From the NCBI GenBank assembly GCA_010093685.1, contig MU006239.1, positions 425,193-489,192 of the forward strand: DNA of 64,000 nucleotides, given 5' to 3'. The stretch comes from Ophiobolus disseminans. Lineage: Eukaryota > Ascomycota > Dothideomycetes > Pleosporales > Phaeosphaeriaceae. The translations under genes and the position numbers were made by a program. Position 1 is the stretch's first letter, and each line of letters starts with the position of its first letter. Shown here piece by piece: positions 1 to 12,194 of the stretch. The notes under the pieces are model-generated. The model saw only the letters and a list, made by a program, of their open reading frames with translations. It was not told the origin of the DNA and made no database searches.

Positions 1-979
1 AGAAGGTCTTTAATCTGCTCTAAGCTTAATTGTGCTTTAGGAGCTAAAGCCTTCTAGATGTCTGCTATAGAGGCAGCAAATACACTAACGGACTTATCTT
101 TTTTAGATGCTTAAATATATCTCTGCATAGCTACTGCAGAGATCTCCTAGACTATTAGTGTAGAAGGTAGTTCTTCTTTCTTACTGCGGAGGCGGATACA
201 GGTCCTCTCTAAGTAGATAAAGATAGACTTCTTTACTAGTGCAATAGTAACATTGTATCTGTTAAACTAGAAGCGTCTAAGTATAATATTAAAACTAAGG
301 TAAGTGTTCTCTATTATGTATCCCTATCCTATGCGTGTATATCCTTTAATATTATATGTAAAGTAGCAAGCTTGCCTAATAGTTCTAGTTCCTTCTACTC
401 CTTAGAGAGTCCTTAGAGTAGGTAAATTAATGCACTAGAGTTTAGCTTTCTAGGCAAACTAGGCGCTTACTAGTGCATATGTCATGCAACTAGAATCTAG
501 TATTATAGATGCGTAATAAGTGTAATTGATAAGTATATGTACAGTAATTGGTTTTGCTTTTATATAGGGTTAAAATAAGCGCTAGTTTTGCTTTATTCTC
601 AAAGCCTTCTCCTTGTGCTCCTGCAAGTGACTTTAAGCAGGAGCTACTCTTTTTCTAACTTAGTATCCTCCTCTTCTAGCTGTAGCATCTCTGTAATCTT
701 TGTAGTTGCAATAGTAGTAGGAGAAGGGCGACGTGCAGGGGTATACTAACAGAAGCTAATAATATGTCTAGAAGCTCTACAGCGTATACACAAGCGGTTG
801 TTCCTGCGTCTCTAAATCTTATTCTTACTCACCTACTTAGCGCGTTAATTTCCTAGGGATTAAGCAGTATAAGCATGTATAGGCTCCTAATCCATACTAT
901 TGTTTTGCTGCGCGTGGCGTTAAGCGTGAGGTTAGGGTCTCTATAGTGTCTTAATAGCGTCTAGCCTTAACTCTATAGT

Positions 980-1309
980 TTAAAGTAGGGAGGTAAAAGC
1001 GCTATACTCAATTAGAAGTAGAAAGACACTAACAAGTCTCTCCTGCATAGCGTAGCTAATAGCGTTTTCTAGGAGTAAAATCTTAATAGTGTTATTAAAT
1101 GACAATGCTCTAGTATTTGCTAGCTTAGTCTCAAAGCGTAGCAGAAAGCGGGCAAAAGACTTATGTGCCTTCTGCTTGATTAAGTAGATATTAGAGAGAG
1201 TTTTTTTCTGCAGATTGGGGTCGCTGTAGGTGCTAGCTAGGTATTCTAGCAATTGCATACCTAAACTACTCTCTTTCTTCTTCTTAGCCCTAACAAAGGC
1301 TAAGCACAT
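980..1309 (-). pseudogene. Gag fragment of LTR retrotransposon
   Basis: An open stretch of 109 codons whose reading frame continues recognisably upstream (about 1310-1360) and downstream with stops. The segments YLASTYSDPNLQKK, KAHKSFARFLLRFETKLA and LENAISYAMQERLV resemble the capsid portion of fungal retrotransposon Gag proteins, where a helical domain is followed by a 'FxxFLxRFE' stretch. There is no plausible independent start; the ATG is internal to the Gag. It lies inside the minus-strand element that ends at 2363. It is interrupted on both sides and most likely non-functional. Family recognition is by eye. Confidence 0.5.
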
Positions 1310-1707
1310 ATTGCGGGCATTGCTGCGTAGTCTTGCAAAGATGTAGCGCAGCTAGTCTATGTCTAACCTAATAATCCTACTATCTATCTTTATCTTGTTC
1401 TTTACCTTAATCTCCTATCTAGCCTATTTAGAGCGGGTGCTATTAAACTCTAAGAGCTGTAGCAGCTTCTCCTTCCTCTTTTTAGGCTGCGGCGTGTTAA
1501 TGCCTTGCAGGATATTCTAGAATTCTTGTAGGGTTTGCTAGTTAATAGTGTTGCCTTGCACTATCTGCTGCATAAAGGCGTAGAAGGTTTGTTCTATAGT
1601 TAGAGGAGCATTTGCAGCATTACTGCTATTAGCTATTTGCTTAGGTTCTTCTATAGTATGTTCTATTGTGTCCGGTTAATTCTAGTAATTCTAGTGATTC
1701 TAGTAAT

Positions 1708-1916
1708 GTCTAATAATTCCGTTAATGTCTAATGATTCCGTTGATGTCCAATAATTCCGTTAATGCCTAATAATTCCGTTAATGTCTAATAATTCTGTTG
1801 ATGCCTAATAATTACGTTAATATCTAATAATTCCGTTAATGCCCGATGATTCTGTTAATGCCCGATAATTCTATTAATGCCTAATAATTCCGTTAATATC
1901 TAATGTTTACGTTATG
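1708..1916. repeat. 19-bp minisatellite, 11 copies
   Basis: Eleven head-to-tail 19-bp units with consensus GTCTAATAATTCCGTTAAT. Variation is mostly C/T and G/A (GTC/GCC/ATC start, CCG/CTG/TCT middle). Exact 19-bp spacing holds from 1708 to 1897; the last unit is degenerate. Shorter related units (ATTCTAGTA) precede it from about 1679. It lies between the presumed 5' LTR and gag of the minus-strand retroelement, so it may be part of that element's leader. Confidence 0.85.
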
Positions 1917-2237
1917 TGCTTAGGCAGGTGTTTAACCGTAGAGGTCCCTGTAGTAGCGTCCTTATATTCCGTTTTATTGCTCTCGCAATTATTCTGTTGT
2001 AGAGCACTAGGGGATGACTACACTAGCTACTTAAGTGGATAATCGAATTTAAAAGTAAGGGGCTAGGCAGAAGACTACAGAAAGGCTAGGTTTAACCGTG
2101 AAGAATTTGATAGAGTCTATCTAGAGCTAGAGAGTAGGCTGACTTTATAGCAGACTGCTAGCTTCTAGAAGTTTCTACATACATAAGCATTTTGTCAGCT
2201 GTTAGAAGAATATATCTTGTTCTAGCTAGTTCCCGGG

Positions 2238-2316
2238 CATTCTATAACATTCTAGGACATTCTATAATGTTCTATACTCTTTTATAATGTTCTATAATGT
2301 TCTATATTGTTCTATT
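2238..2316. repeat. Short tandem repeat, unit about 10 bp (CATTCTATAA / GTTCTATAAT)
   Basis: About seven imperfect copies of a 10-11-bp unit. The first half reads CATTCTATAA and the second half GTTCTATAAT. It lies inside the presumed LTR of the minus-strand element ending at 2363. Confidence 0.6.
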
Positions 2317-2376
2317 AAACTAAAGTAACTCTACTAAGAATAGTAGAGGTCTAACCTCTTACAGATAGGCTGTTGT

Positions 2377-2568
2377 TGTAAGGGGTTAAACCTTAAAAAG
2401 GAAATAGGCACGACTACATGCACTAGCCCCGGCTAAAAGGCAGGCACAAGTTAAATCAACGGTGCTTAACTTGCGTAGTCGATATTTATACAGCATGAAG
2501 ATATATAAGGCGTGACTACGCCGCTCTTAAACTAACTAGTAGGTTCTGCATGGGTCTAACCTATCACA
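2377..2568. repeat. TRIM terminal repeat, left (192 bp)
   Basis: Starts TGTAAGGGGTTAAACC and ends CTAACCTATCACA. Same length as the right copy at 2703-2894 with about a dozen differences, most of them CpA/TpG versus TpA. Confidence 0.85.
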
Positions 2569-2702
2569 TTACCCCTCACTTAGCTTGCGCTAGTAGAGTA
2601 CGTGAAAATACTACTTGCCTCTATAAGTCTCTCGACGGTGTAAGCCAAAGCGACTAGCTAGAGCTAGAATCGAACTTTAGACCTTAGGGTGTTGATTCAA
2701 AA

Positions 2703-2894
2703 TGTAAGGGGTTAAACCTTAAAAAGGAAATAGGCACGACTACATGCACTAGCCCCAGCTAAAAGGCAGGCACAAGTTAAATCAACGGTGTTTAACTTAC
2801 GTAGTCGATATTTATACAGCATAAAGACATGTAAGGCGTGACTACGCCGCTCTTAAACCTACTAGTAGGTTCTATATAGGTCTAACCTATCACA
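2703..2894. repeat. TRIM terminal repeat, right (192 bp)
   Basis: Same termini and length as the left copy. It carries more A/T at the variable sites (for example TCTATATAGG against TCTGCATGGG), in line with heavier RIP. Confidence 0.85.
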
Positions 2895-4087
2895 GTTGTT
2901 AATACGTAATTAGACTTATTCTATTCTATCTTTATAGAGTCGCTACTAAGTTAGTGCGTTACCTAGGTGCGCGTACTAGCAGTTCTTAAGTGCGTGTCTT
3001 ATATTACATGCTTCGCACTTACTTATAGTTTGTTAAATAGGGTTTAATCTAGTGGCTCTAGTAGCTATAATCTGCTTTTAGCCTCGGCAGCTCTTCCGCT
3101 TCTGCCTAGGATTGTCTAACTCGTTCTTATAGAGCGTTAGTGCTCTACCTATAGTAGCTGCTCTAAAGGCTGCCTTTGCTATCTTCGCTCTCGATAGGTA
3201 GAATAGCTGTATATAGTCTTAGTATTTGCGGATTATGTCTTTAACCGTAATTAAGGGGTTTTTTAGCCTGTTAGCTGCAAATGATATCGTCTATTGTTCT
3301 AAGTGCTTAGCCGTAGCTCGGGTAAAGTCCTCCTTAATATACGTGTCTAGTTAGCACTTAGGTATTCTAACGGCTTTGCCCTTAGTCGTAGCGTGATTAA
3401 CTTCCGTAAGCTATGTTTCCTAAGAGGCGATTATCCTAGGAGCCTTTATCGCGTTCCTGTACCGCTCTTAGGCTTTCTTAATCTCGTCTCTAGCATTGAT
3501 GCCAATAGTAGCTATTAGGTTAGTAATCTACTAATAATATAATTGTCTTACTCTACAGCAGTTTGTGTATAGGTAGTTATTAACTATTCGCTTTATCTCC
3601 TGCGTAATCTTATCGAACGCAGCTTGCTCTTGCGTGTACTTGTAATCTTCTGCTTTATAGCGATCTATCTCTAGCTTATAGATCTCTAAATCTTCTTTGT
3701 ACAATGCCTTCGCGTTCGTAGCGAGGTCTATAGGTTAAGCAGGTATAGATAGTGTAATATTGCTATAAGTATTAATCGCTTGTTGCGCAGCAGCGTGCGC
3801 GTTAATCGCTTGTTACAACGCTTAAAAGTCGCTTAGTTAAGGTATTAGTAGCACCTCTAGTTTAGTGAGGGGTTAGATCGTAAGGTTTAGATCTATCTTC
3901 TCCTACACGCGTAGGGAGTTAGCGCGCGTCTTAATCTAGCGCAGCTACTTAATCTAGTTTGTGTAATTATTTAGGATCACTAAGGAGTCTTGTAGAGGTA
4001 GTATAGATATCCTTTTAATAGGTTGTAGAGTTTTCTTGCGTTAGTTAGTTCTAATCCTTGTTTAGTTAAGGTAGTAAGACTCTTAAT

Positions 4088-4312
4088 TATTAGATTAGAG
4101 GGTTAATTAGATTGTGTAAAGATAAATAATATTAATTAGTATTAATTATAATTAATTGTTATGTCTTGATTGTGTGTCTTGTGTTTTCTTTAAAGAGGTC
4201 TTCTCTACTAATCTTTAGCTTCCTTATTCTAAGTCTGCGCTAGTAGTAATCCAGCATATAATTAGGTCTACCGTCTCTAAGCGCCCTGCTAAAAGGCTAA
4301 TTACATCTAATA
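4088..4312 (-). repeat. Copia A 5' LTR of the truncated minus-strand copy (225 bp)
   Basis: Reverse complement of the LTR at 6952-7176 and 12195-12419, of identical length. The element's terminal TGTTAG is mutated to TATTAG here, as it also is at 12195. Confidence 0.85.
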
Positions 4313-6951
4313 CCTATCTACTAATATTTTACAGTATAACATACACTCTATCGCGCGACGCTCTTGTTGTATTGCGCGATACGACGAATTACACTACCTA
4401 GATAATTTAACTATAGGCGCAAGCTGCAGCCCTTAAGATCTAGGGCGCAATAGACCTAGTAGAGACGTAAGTACTATTAACAGAGCCTCTAGAGCCCTCT
4501 ATACCTAACGTATCGACGTACACGCTATCGCGCGGCAATCGAACTCTAGCAAGGCCGTCCGACCTTGCAATACTAGCTTAGTAAGAATACAAGAAGAATA
4601 TAGAGCAATATAAGATGCTCTTAGACTAATACAAGAATCGCCTGCGTTAATACGAGAAGAAGAGAGCAGCACTAGTGCAGATAGTTACGTTTATACAGTC
4701 AACAATATTGCCCTATCTATTACGCAACTGCTGTCTGCCTAATCGAACTCTCCGTGAGTAGGTAGCTAACCTTAAACAGACTGTTAGCGTAGACGACAAA
4801 GCAGAAAAGGAGCGAGCGCGCAAACAATACCTCGCATCCCTTAAACCTATAAGAACTGCAATAAGTTAGGAAATATAGCTAGCAGAATACGATTAAGCCG
4901 CAACTAAGGCAGAGACCTATTAGGTTACTAAGCTAATAGATATCTTAGCAATATTAAAGGACTTTCTTAACGCTGTAAACAAAGTTAATCCAATTTAGAC
5001 TAGTACCTTTTAAGATACTAGCTAAAATCTAACTAGCATAACAAGAAAGGAGATAATAAAACGCTTCTAAGAGAATATGCTGCTGTCTTACCCCCTTAGA
5101 TTAGAGAGGAACAAGGCTGCTTTTGTAGTAGGTAAGGGCGCATACCTTAATAATAGTAGTGCAACTACTTAGGGTAATAAGAGAGACGCCTCTTAAGCCA
5201 AAAGCGCGCTATCTCGACGGGGAAGAGCCTATACAAAACACCTTTCTAGCTTAAATAAGGCTAAAGGTAAGCGATCTTTAGATTAAGACGTAGGCAACTA
5301 GGCAGGCACGACATGCCCAGCCTGTAGACAACACTATAAGGTTTAGGATTGCTACTATATCTATTAAGACAACGCTCCTAACTAGTAGAAGCTAAACAAG
5401 GCTCTACTTAGACTAATCGAGTACAAACGTAAACATAATACCGCGTTTTAAGGCGTACTAAGAGGTTAGAGCAGGTCGCGCACGCAGACACTAATCACGA
5501 AGAAACCTTGCATTAAATAGTTGCACACACTAATTCCTAAGATTACTAACAATTAACTAGAAGGTTGCATAATACTACGCGTTAGCGGCGCCTTTATATT
5601 CTTCTTAGTCGACTTAGCAGCGTTATAATACCTACTTAAACACTCCTTTATTCTTAACTCTAGCTTAACATGCTATATTACAAACAATCCGCGACAGATA
5701 TCTAATTACTGCCTACCTACGTATAGAGACTATATTTAGGCAGGGAACACAAAGATATAGGTAAAAGAATACGGATCTCTAAGCCTAACGCTAAAGAGAC
5801 GATTAGGTAACAGTAGGATAATACTACAGGACGTAGCAATCTACCTAGATCTGCACTGCAACCTCGTCTCCTTCTATAGACTTAGATAAATAGGGATCTA
5901 GTAGGACACAAGAAACGATTCTATAACTCTACGTAGAGTTAATAACTTAGTAATAGCTAAGCATGTAGAGCGCAACAGATAGTAGGTAATTAAGTATTAA
6001 CTAATCAACGCGACCTACGCTACCTACACAATTAACGCGTTCTACGCTACCTATATAGTTACGTTGCGCGCAAAACGTTCTACTAAGACGTTATTAGCAG
6101 TCCTCTAGCACAAACGATTAGGACACCCGGGGCTAGCTGCGATTAAGCACCTAGTAGGCTAAACTAAAGGGGTGCGCATTAAAGGCATTACAATAGTACA
6201 GTACTACGCGTGCAGGCGCTTAAAAACGCAACGATAGATTAGTCGCGCCCCGCGCCTTAATAACGACAACGCCCCTAGCGAGAGACTCTCTCTAGACTTC
6301 TACTTATACGAGGTCTAGGGTGTTACAAAAGAGAAGAGCTAGATGCTAATTACAGACGACTACTTAGGTTACTAGTAGGACTTCTACTTTATTAACAACC
6401 GCATAGCTCTATTAATTATAGGGCTACTTAACGCGTTTCTTATATTTCTGCAAGTCCACTTTAATATTAGGGTAAAGACTATTAAGTTAGACAACGAGAT
6501 CAGGACAGTAAAACCAGCAGTATAGCGTTAGCTAGCGTCTAGAGGGGTAATAGTTAAGCCCTTAGCTCTAGATACGCAGGCACAGAATAGAGGCGCTAAA
6601 CGCTTAGAGAGCGTTAACAAGGAGAAGTCTCGCGCAATAAGACTAGATGCTAACCTATTCTAGGAGCTCTAGCTAGAGATCACACGAGCTAGAGTATACC
6701 TATACAATTAAACACTAAATTACAAGAACTAATAGAAGACGCCGTATAAGGTCTTCTTTACTAGAGCCGCTCTATCCAACGGTGTTGTTACCTCGCCGCG
6801 ACGACTAAACCTTAGACACCTAAAAGCGTACAGCTATAAGGCCTTCGCGCTTAGCAGTGCGACTTAACGCAGACAGTTCTAACTGCAGCGACTAGACTCG
6901 AAAGCCTAGGTTAGATACCTAGTAGGATATTAATCCACGAAGGTAATTAGT

Positions 6952-7176
6952 TGTTAGATGTGATCAGCCTTTTAGCAGAGCGCTTAGAGACGGCAGAACT
7001 AATCATGTGCTGGATTACTGCTAGCGCAGACTTAGAATAAGAAAGATAAAGATAAGCAGAGGAGACCCCTTAAGAGAACACACAAGACACACAATGAATA
7101 CACAACTATTAATTATAATTAATACTAATTAACATTATTTATCTTTACACGATCTAATTAACCCTCTAATCTAATA
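6952..7176 (+). repeat. Copia A 5' LTR (225 bp)
   Basis: Begins TGTTAGATGTGATCAGCC. The end that reads CCGATCTGACA in the 3' LTR reads CTAATCTAATA here, three G-to-A or C-to-T changes. Confidence 0.9.
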
Positions 7177-10100
7177 ATTAAGAGTCTTACTACCTTAACC
7201 AAACGAGGATTAGAACTAACTAATGCGAGAAAACTCTGCAACCTATTAAAAAGATATCTACACTACCTCTACAAGACTCCTTAGTAATTCTAAATAATTA
7301 CACAAACTAGATTAAGTGGCTGCGCTAGATTGAGACGCGCGCTAACTCTATACGCGTGTAGGAAAAGATAGATCTAAACCTTACGATCTAACCCCTTATC
7401 GAACTAGAGGTGCTACTAATACCTTAACTAAGCGACTATTAAGCGTCGCAACAAGCAATTAACGCGCACGCCGCCGCGCAATAAGCGATTAACGCTTACG
7501 GCGATATCGCACTATTTATACCTACTTAACCTATAGACCTCGCTACGAACGCGAAGGCATTGTACAAAGAAGATTTAGAGATCTATAAGCTAGAGATAGA
7601 TCGCTACAAAGCAGAAGATTATAAGTACACGCGAGAGCAAGCTGCGTTCGACAAGATTACGCAGGAGATACAGCGAATAGTTAATAACTACCTGTACACA
7701 AACTACTGCAGAGCAAGACAATTACATTGTTAGTAGATCACTAACCTAATAGCTACTATTAGTATCGATGCTAGAGACGAGATTAAGAAAGCCCGAGAGC
7801 GGTATAGAAACGCGATGAAGGCTCCTAGGATAATCGCCTCTTAGGAAACATAGCTTACGGAAGCTAATCACGCTACGACTAAGGGCAAAGCCGTTAGAAT
7901 ACCTAAGTGCTAACTAGACACATATATTAAGGAGGATTTCACCCGAGCTACGGCTAAGCACTTAGAACAATAGACGATATTATTTGCAGCTAACAGGCTG
8001 AAAAACCCCTTAATTACGGTCAAAGACATAATCCGCGAATACTGAGACTACATGCAGCTATTCTACCTATCGAGAGCAAAGATAGCAAAGGCAGTCTTTA
8101 GAGCAGCTGCTGCAGGTAGAGCGCTAACGCTCTATAAGGACGGGTTAGACAATCCTAGGCAGAAGCGGAAGAGCCGCTGAGGCCAAAAGCAGATTATAGC
8201 TGCTAGAGCCACTAGATTAAACCCTATTCAACAAACTACGAGCAAGTGCGAAGCATGCGATATAAGACACGCACTTAAGGACTGCTAGTACGCGCACCTA
8301 GGTAACGCACTAACTTAGTAGCGACTCTAAGAAGATAGAATAGATTAAGTCTAATTACGTATTAACAACAGCCTATCTATGCAAGAAACAATTCGCAGCG
8401 CTAAGCGACTAGCACGATCTAAAACCCTATTAATAAAGAAGTCGCACATAGCGACCCCTACAGTTAAGCAAGATAACTAACTCTATAGTCGGAAAATTGG
8501 AGAGATTAACTACACGTTTATCGAGGCCTCGTTTAAAGCCAGCTAGGTCACGTACCCTCTATAACGATTATAGATCCTTAACTCTAGATTAACATGCTAC
8601 GTCTCTAACGATATTAGTCGATTCACTAGAACAAGACTAGCAACGCAAGGAGACTTCCTATTAGCAGGCAACTCACGAGTATAGATTAAGGCATATAGAT
8701 TAGTTACCCTAACAGTAGCTAGTAGCAGCAATCAAAGCTAACTACACTTAAAGAACGTAGCCTACTGTCCTAATCTACTCTGCAATCTTATCTCTTTTAG
8801 GATACTCCGCTTGTAAGGTCTCTAGTAGGATACTAAACATAACCCGATAGTCCTTCAACGGTTACAAACTAACAGTCTAATCGCCGATCTTACTAAGCAG
8901 CATAGACAGTAGGTGATCAAAGCAAATCTAATTACTAACTACGCAACAATAGCCGCTAGAGCAGCAAAGCTGCGCTACAATCTACGACAACGCGCATAAG
9001 CGCTAATCTAGCACAAGAGATTAGGACACCTAGAACTAAGCGCGCTTAAGCACCTCGTATAACAGTCTAAGGGGGTAAAGATTACTAGAGTACTTACAGT
9101 CGACTGCGACGCCTGTAGAAGAGCGAAAGCTAAACGGCTAATCCGCCGCATGCTACGCAGGATCGATAAGGCTCTAGAGGAACGCGTCTCACTCGACTTT
9201 CACGATTATGAAGCCAATAGCTTAACAAAAGAGAAAAGCTAAATACTAATTATAGATTAAGTGACTAGGTTTATATAGAACTACTATTTTAAGGACAATT
9301 AAATAGCGTAATTAATTATTAAGGCGCTTAAGTCTTTTGTGATCCTTATAAAGACTTAGTTTAATATTACTATTAAGATTATCGAAACTAATAATAAGAT
9401 CGTTACAGTTAAGCTAGAAGTGGCTCGTTAGGCAGAATTCTAAGGCATCCGTTTTAAGCCTTCTGCTCTAGACACCTAATTACAGAATAGTAGAGCAGAA
9501 CGCTTAGAGAGTGTAATTAAGGAGAAAGAACGAGCAATGCGACTCAACGCTAACCTGCTATAGCTACTGTAGCCTAAGATCTCTTAATTAGCCGTATATC
9601 TCTATAATCGAACACCGCGATATGCGAATTGATAGAGATCACTGTACGAAGAGTTTTTCACTTACAACGCCTACTAAAACGGGATTGTTACCTTACTGCG
9701 TAAGCTACACTAAGGTTACCTACAAGTATATAGGTGCAAGGCATTTGCAATAACAGATAATACGAAGCGAGGTAAGAGCAAGCTACAGCGACTTAATCCT
9801 AAGGCATAGATCGGATACCTAGTTAGATATCGATCTACGAACATCTTTCGTGTATAGGTTCCTACTATATCTAAGGTAATCACTACACGTAACGTTATAT
9901 TTAACGAGGAATTAATCTTTACTAGAGACGAGAAGGATGTTATAGACAATCTAATGCACAGCACTCTTAAAGAGATCGAGGCGTAGATTAGGACTGTAGA
10001 GCTTCCCCTAGGGATCAACAACGAGCAAGAGGAAATACAGTTATTTCTTGAAGATAAGTCTTTTAACAAAGAACAAGTATAGGAATTAACACCTAATCAA

Positions 10101-12194
10101 TATAATAATAGCGGAAGAAAGGTTCGAGCAGCTTACCTCTTACTACCGCTAACGCCTCCACTAGTAGCCCTCTTAACGAACCTTATAACAGCGCAGGAAT
10201 TAAGGTAGGTAGATAATCCTCTTGAATTCAAGAGTCAGAACGTCGCCCTTGCGCAGCTACCGAACCGTAGGATTAATTACCTCTTGAGTGCGAGCCGCAG
10301 CAAGAGACCTAATCCACGCAGTGCTAATATAGGATCATAATCTATTAGTGAGAGCCTCTAGCATAATTAGATAGACCTATAGGCTGCAGCGTTTATAGTA
10401 GGTGCGAGAGCAGGAAAAGTTTAACAACTAAATAACAAGAAACTTAATAGTGCGGCGGTTGATCGATTGCTTAAGAGCTAAGGCTATAGCTAAATGCCTT
10501 ATTTAAGCGAGCTCCCGCTAGCACTGAGCCTAAATTAACTTAAGGAGAATTACTTATTCTACTAGTTGTTTAAGAAAGCCGAAGAGGATCACCTCTTAAG
10601 CTATAAGCAATTAAACTTATAGTTAGAAGTCCTAACGCAAGAAGCACGACTAACAGGCACTTAGATACTTAATTCTATATAGGTATACACCTACAAGATT
10701 AATAAGGATTATCGTTTTGTTAAGTGCAAAGCGCGCTTAGTCGTTTAGGGCGATTAACAACGCAACGTCACTGCTTAGGAGACCTACGCCGCTACGCTAG
10801 TAGGCCGATCCTTTTGAATTGCGCTCGCGATTGCCGCTCGCTTTGATCTTAAACTTAAGCAGTACGACGTAACTAACGCTTTCGCAAACGCTCTAATCGA
10901 TCAACTCGTATACATGAAAATGCCGCGTGGCTACGCGCAGCACGGAAAAATCCTAAAGCTTAACAAAGCCCTTTACGGCCTCCGGATCTCGCTACTGCTC
11001 TAGCAACGAGACTTCACTACATACCTTAGAAGCCGTGGCTTTACTACTGTTCTACACGAGCTATGTTGCATAATCTATTAAGAGATCTTCGTGTTCTTCT
11101 ACGTTGACGATATAATCGTAATATACAGTAAGAACTGTAGATTAGAAGCATAAGCAGCTATTAAGAACATAAAAAAGAAGTACAGCATGATAGGTAGAGA
11201 CGATCTACATTAGTTCTTAGGCATAGAGGTAATTAGGGATTGATCCTAACAAAAGATATAGATCTCCTAATTAGCATACCTTAAGAAGATTATCTAATTA
11301 GTAAGCAATCACTCTATTAAGTGCGATACACTAATAATCAAAGCCGAATTGCTGCTCTAAGAGAGCTTCGCTACTCCTAGAGAGATTAACCTCTACTAAC
11401 GAAAGATTAGATTACTACTCTTCGTAGCAGTCAACACGAGACCTAACACAGCCTTCGCAGTATTACGTCTAGCACAATTCCTTACAAATCCTAGGCCTAA
11501 TTACTAGTTAGCTGCTAATCGCGTAATCCTATACCTAAACCGTACACGAACGCTCGCACTGCAACTAGGTAGAGAAGATTACCTAGTTGTTGCTCGCGAT
11601 GCCTTATTTGCTGACAATACTCTAGATCGCAAGAGCTCCTAAGGATACGTAATTAAACTATTTAGAGGACTAATCGTATAGAGAGCGAATAAACAAAATA
11701 CAATTACAACGTCGACTACAGAAGCTAAACTGCTCGCGCTCTTATAAGTAGCGAAAGAGGCTATGTTTATCTAGATGCTACTCACTAAGCTACAAATTTA
11801 GTTAGCTAACTAAACGATTACTATACAATGCGATAACACGCAAACAATTTGATTAATCTTAGAAGAGATCTCCTAGTTAACCACGAAGCTACGGCATGTC
11901 GATATCTACAACTACTAGCTTAGGCAAGAGGCTTAGAGTAAGTCGATTAAGGTAATCTACGTGGAGTCGAGCAAGATGCTCGCTAACGGACTTACGAAGC
12001 CATTGCTAGCAAATCAGTGGGCTAGGTTCCTATAATAGATAGGACTTATTAATATAGAAGAATAACGAAGGCTAGAAGCAGATATAGGATAGATAAACAA
12101 TCAATTAGAAGCCCTAGACCTTTAAGCAAATAGCGCGCAGAAGATAGTAGCACTGTAGGTTTAGCTTAATCCTAACGTTTAAGCTAAGGGGGTA

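Larger units (their letters stand above)
1..2363 (-). mobile_element. Gag-bearing LTR retroelement, 5' part, decayed and cut by the window edge
   Basis: AT-rich DNA full of stop codons. The longest open stretch is on the minus strand (980-1309) and resembles a retrotransposon Gag of Ty3/Gypsy flavour. The right end at 2363 reads, on the minus strand, TGTAAGAGGTTAGACC, a plausible LTR start with the usual TG. The inner limit of that LTR is uncertain (candidate TG at 2193 or 2200). Immediately right of 2363 begins sequence matching Copia A, so this element seems inserted into the minus-strand Copia A copy. The 3' part and second LTR lie outside the window, so no TSD can be tested. Superfamily assignment rests only on the look of the Gag. 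Confidence 0.55.
2377..2894. mobile_element. TRIM-like miniature LTR retroelement with TSD GTTGT
   Basis: Two 192-bp direct repeats (2377-2568 and 2703-2894) each begin TG and end CA and flank only 134 bp. The element is bordered by the 5-bp duplication GTTGT (2372-2376 and 2895-2899). Removing it with one GTTGT restores the continuity of the host Copia A sequence, which proves the borders. No coding capacity. The inner 134 bp hold a tRNA-like T-arm on the minus strand at 2664-2680 (stem CTAGA/CTAAA, 7-nt loop with TTCGAT). Orientation is not determined. Differences between the two LTRs are mainly C/T and G/A. Confidence 0.85.
2364..4312 (-). mobile_element. Copia 'A', truncated minus-strand copy (5' LTR plus gag region)
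   Basis: This stretch is the reverse complement of the 5' part of the complete Copia A at 6952-12419. Its LTR (4088-4312) has exactly the same 225-bp length, and the internal part (4087 down to 2895, then 2371-2364) follows 7177-8380 without a length change. Reading resumes across the TRIM insertion at 2377-2894, so the TRIM came later. The left limit at about 2363 abuts the minus-strand gag element. Gag codons are broken by TAG/TAA. It forms a 1.4-kb inverted repeat with 6952-8380. Confidence 0.85.

Noticed and set aside
2570..2702. A functional tRNA gene inside the TRIM
   Set aside because: Only a T-arm with one mismatch is convincing; a full cloverleaf with D-arm and acceptor stem could not be drawn.
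9716..10069. 117-codon minus-strand frame as a gene
   Set aside because: It is antisense to the integrase/RT junction of Copia A; the plus strand there carries the recognisable element.
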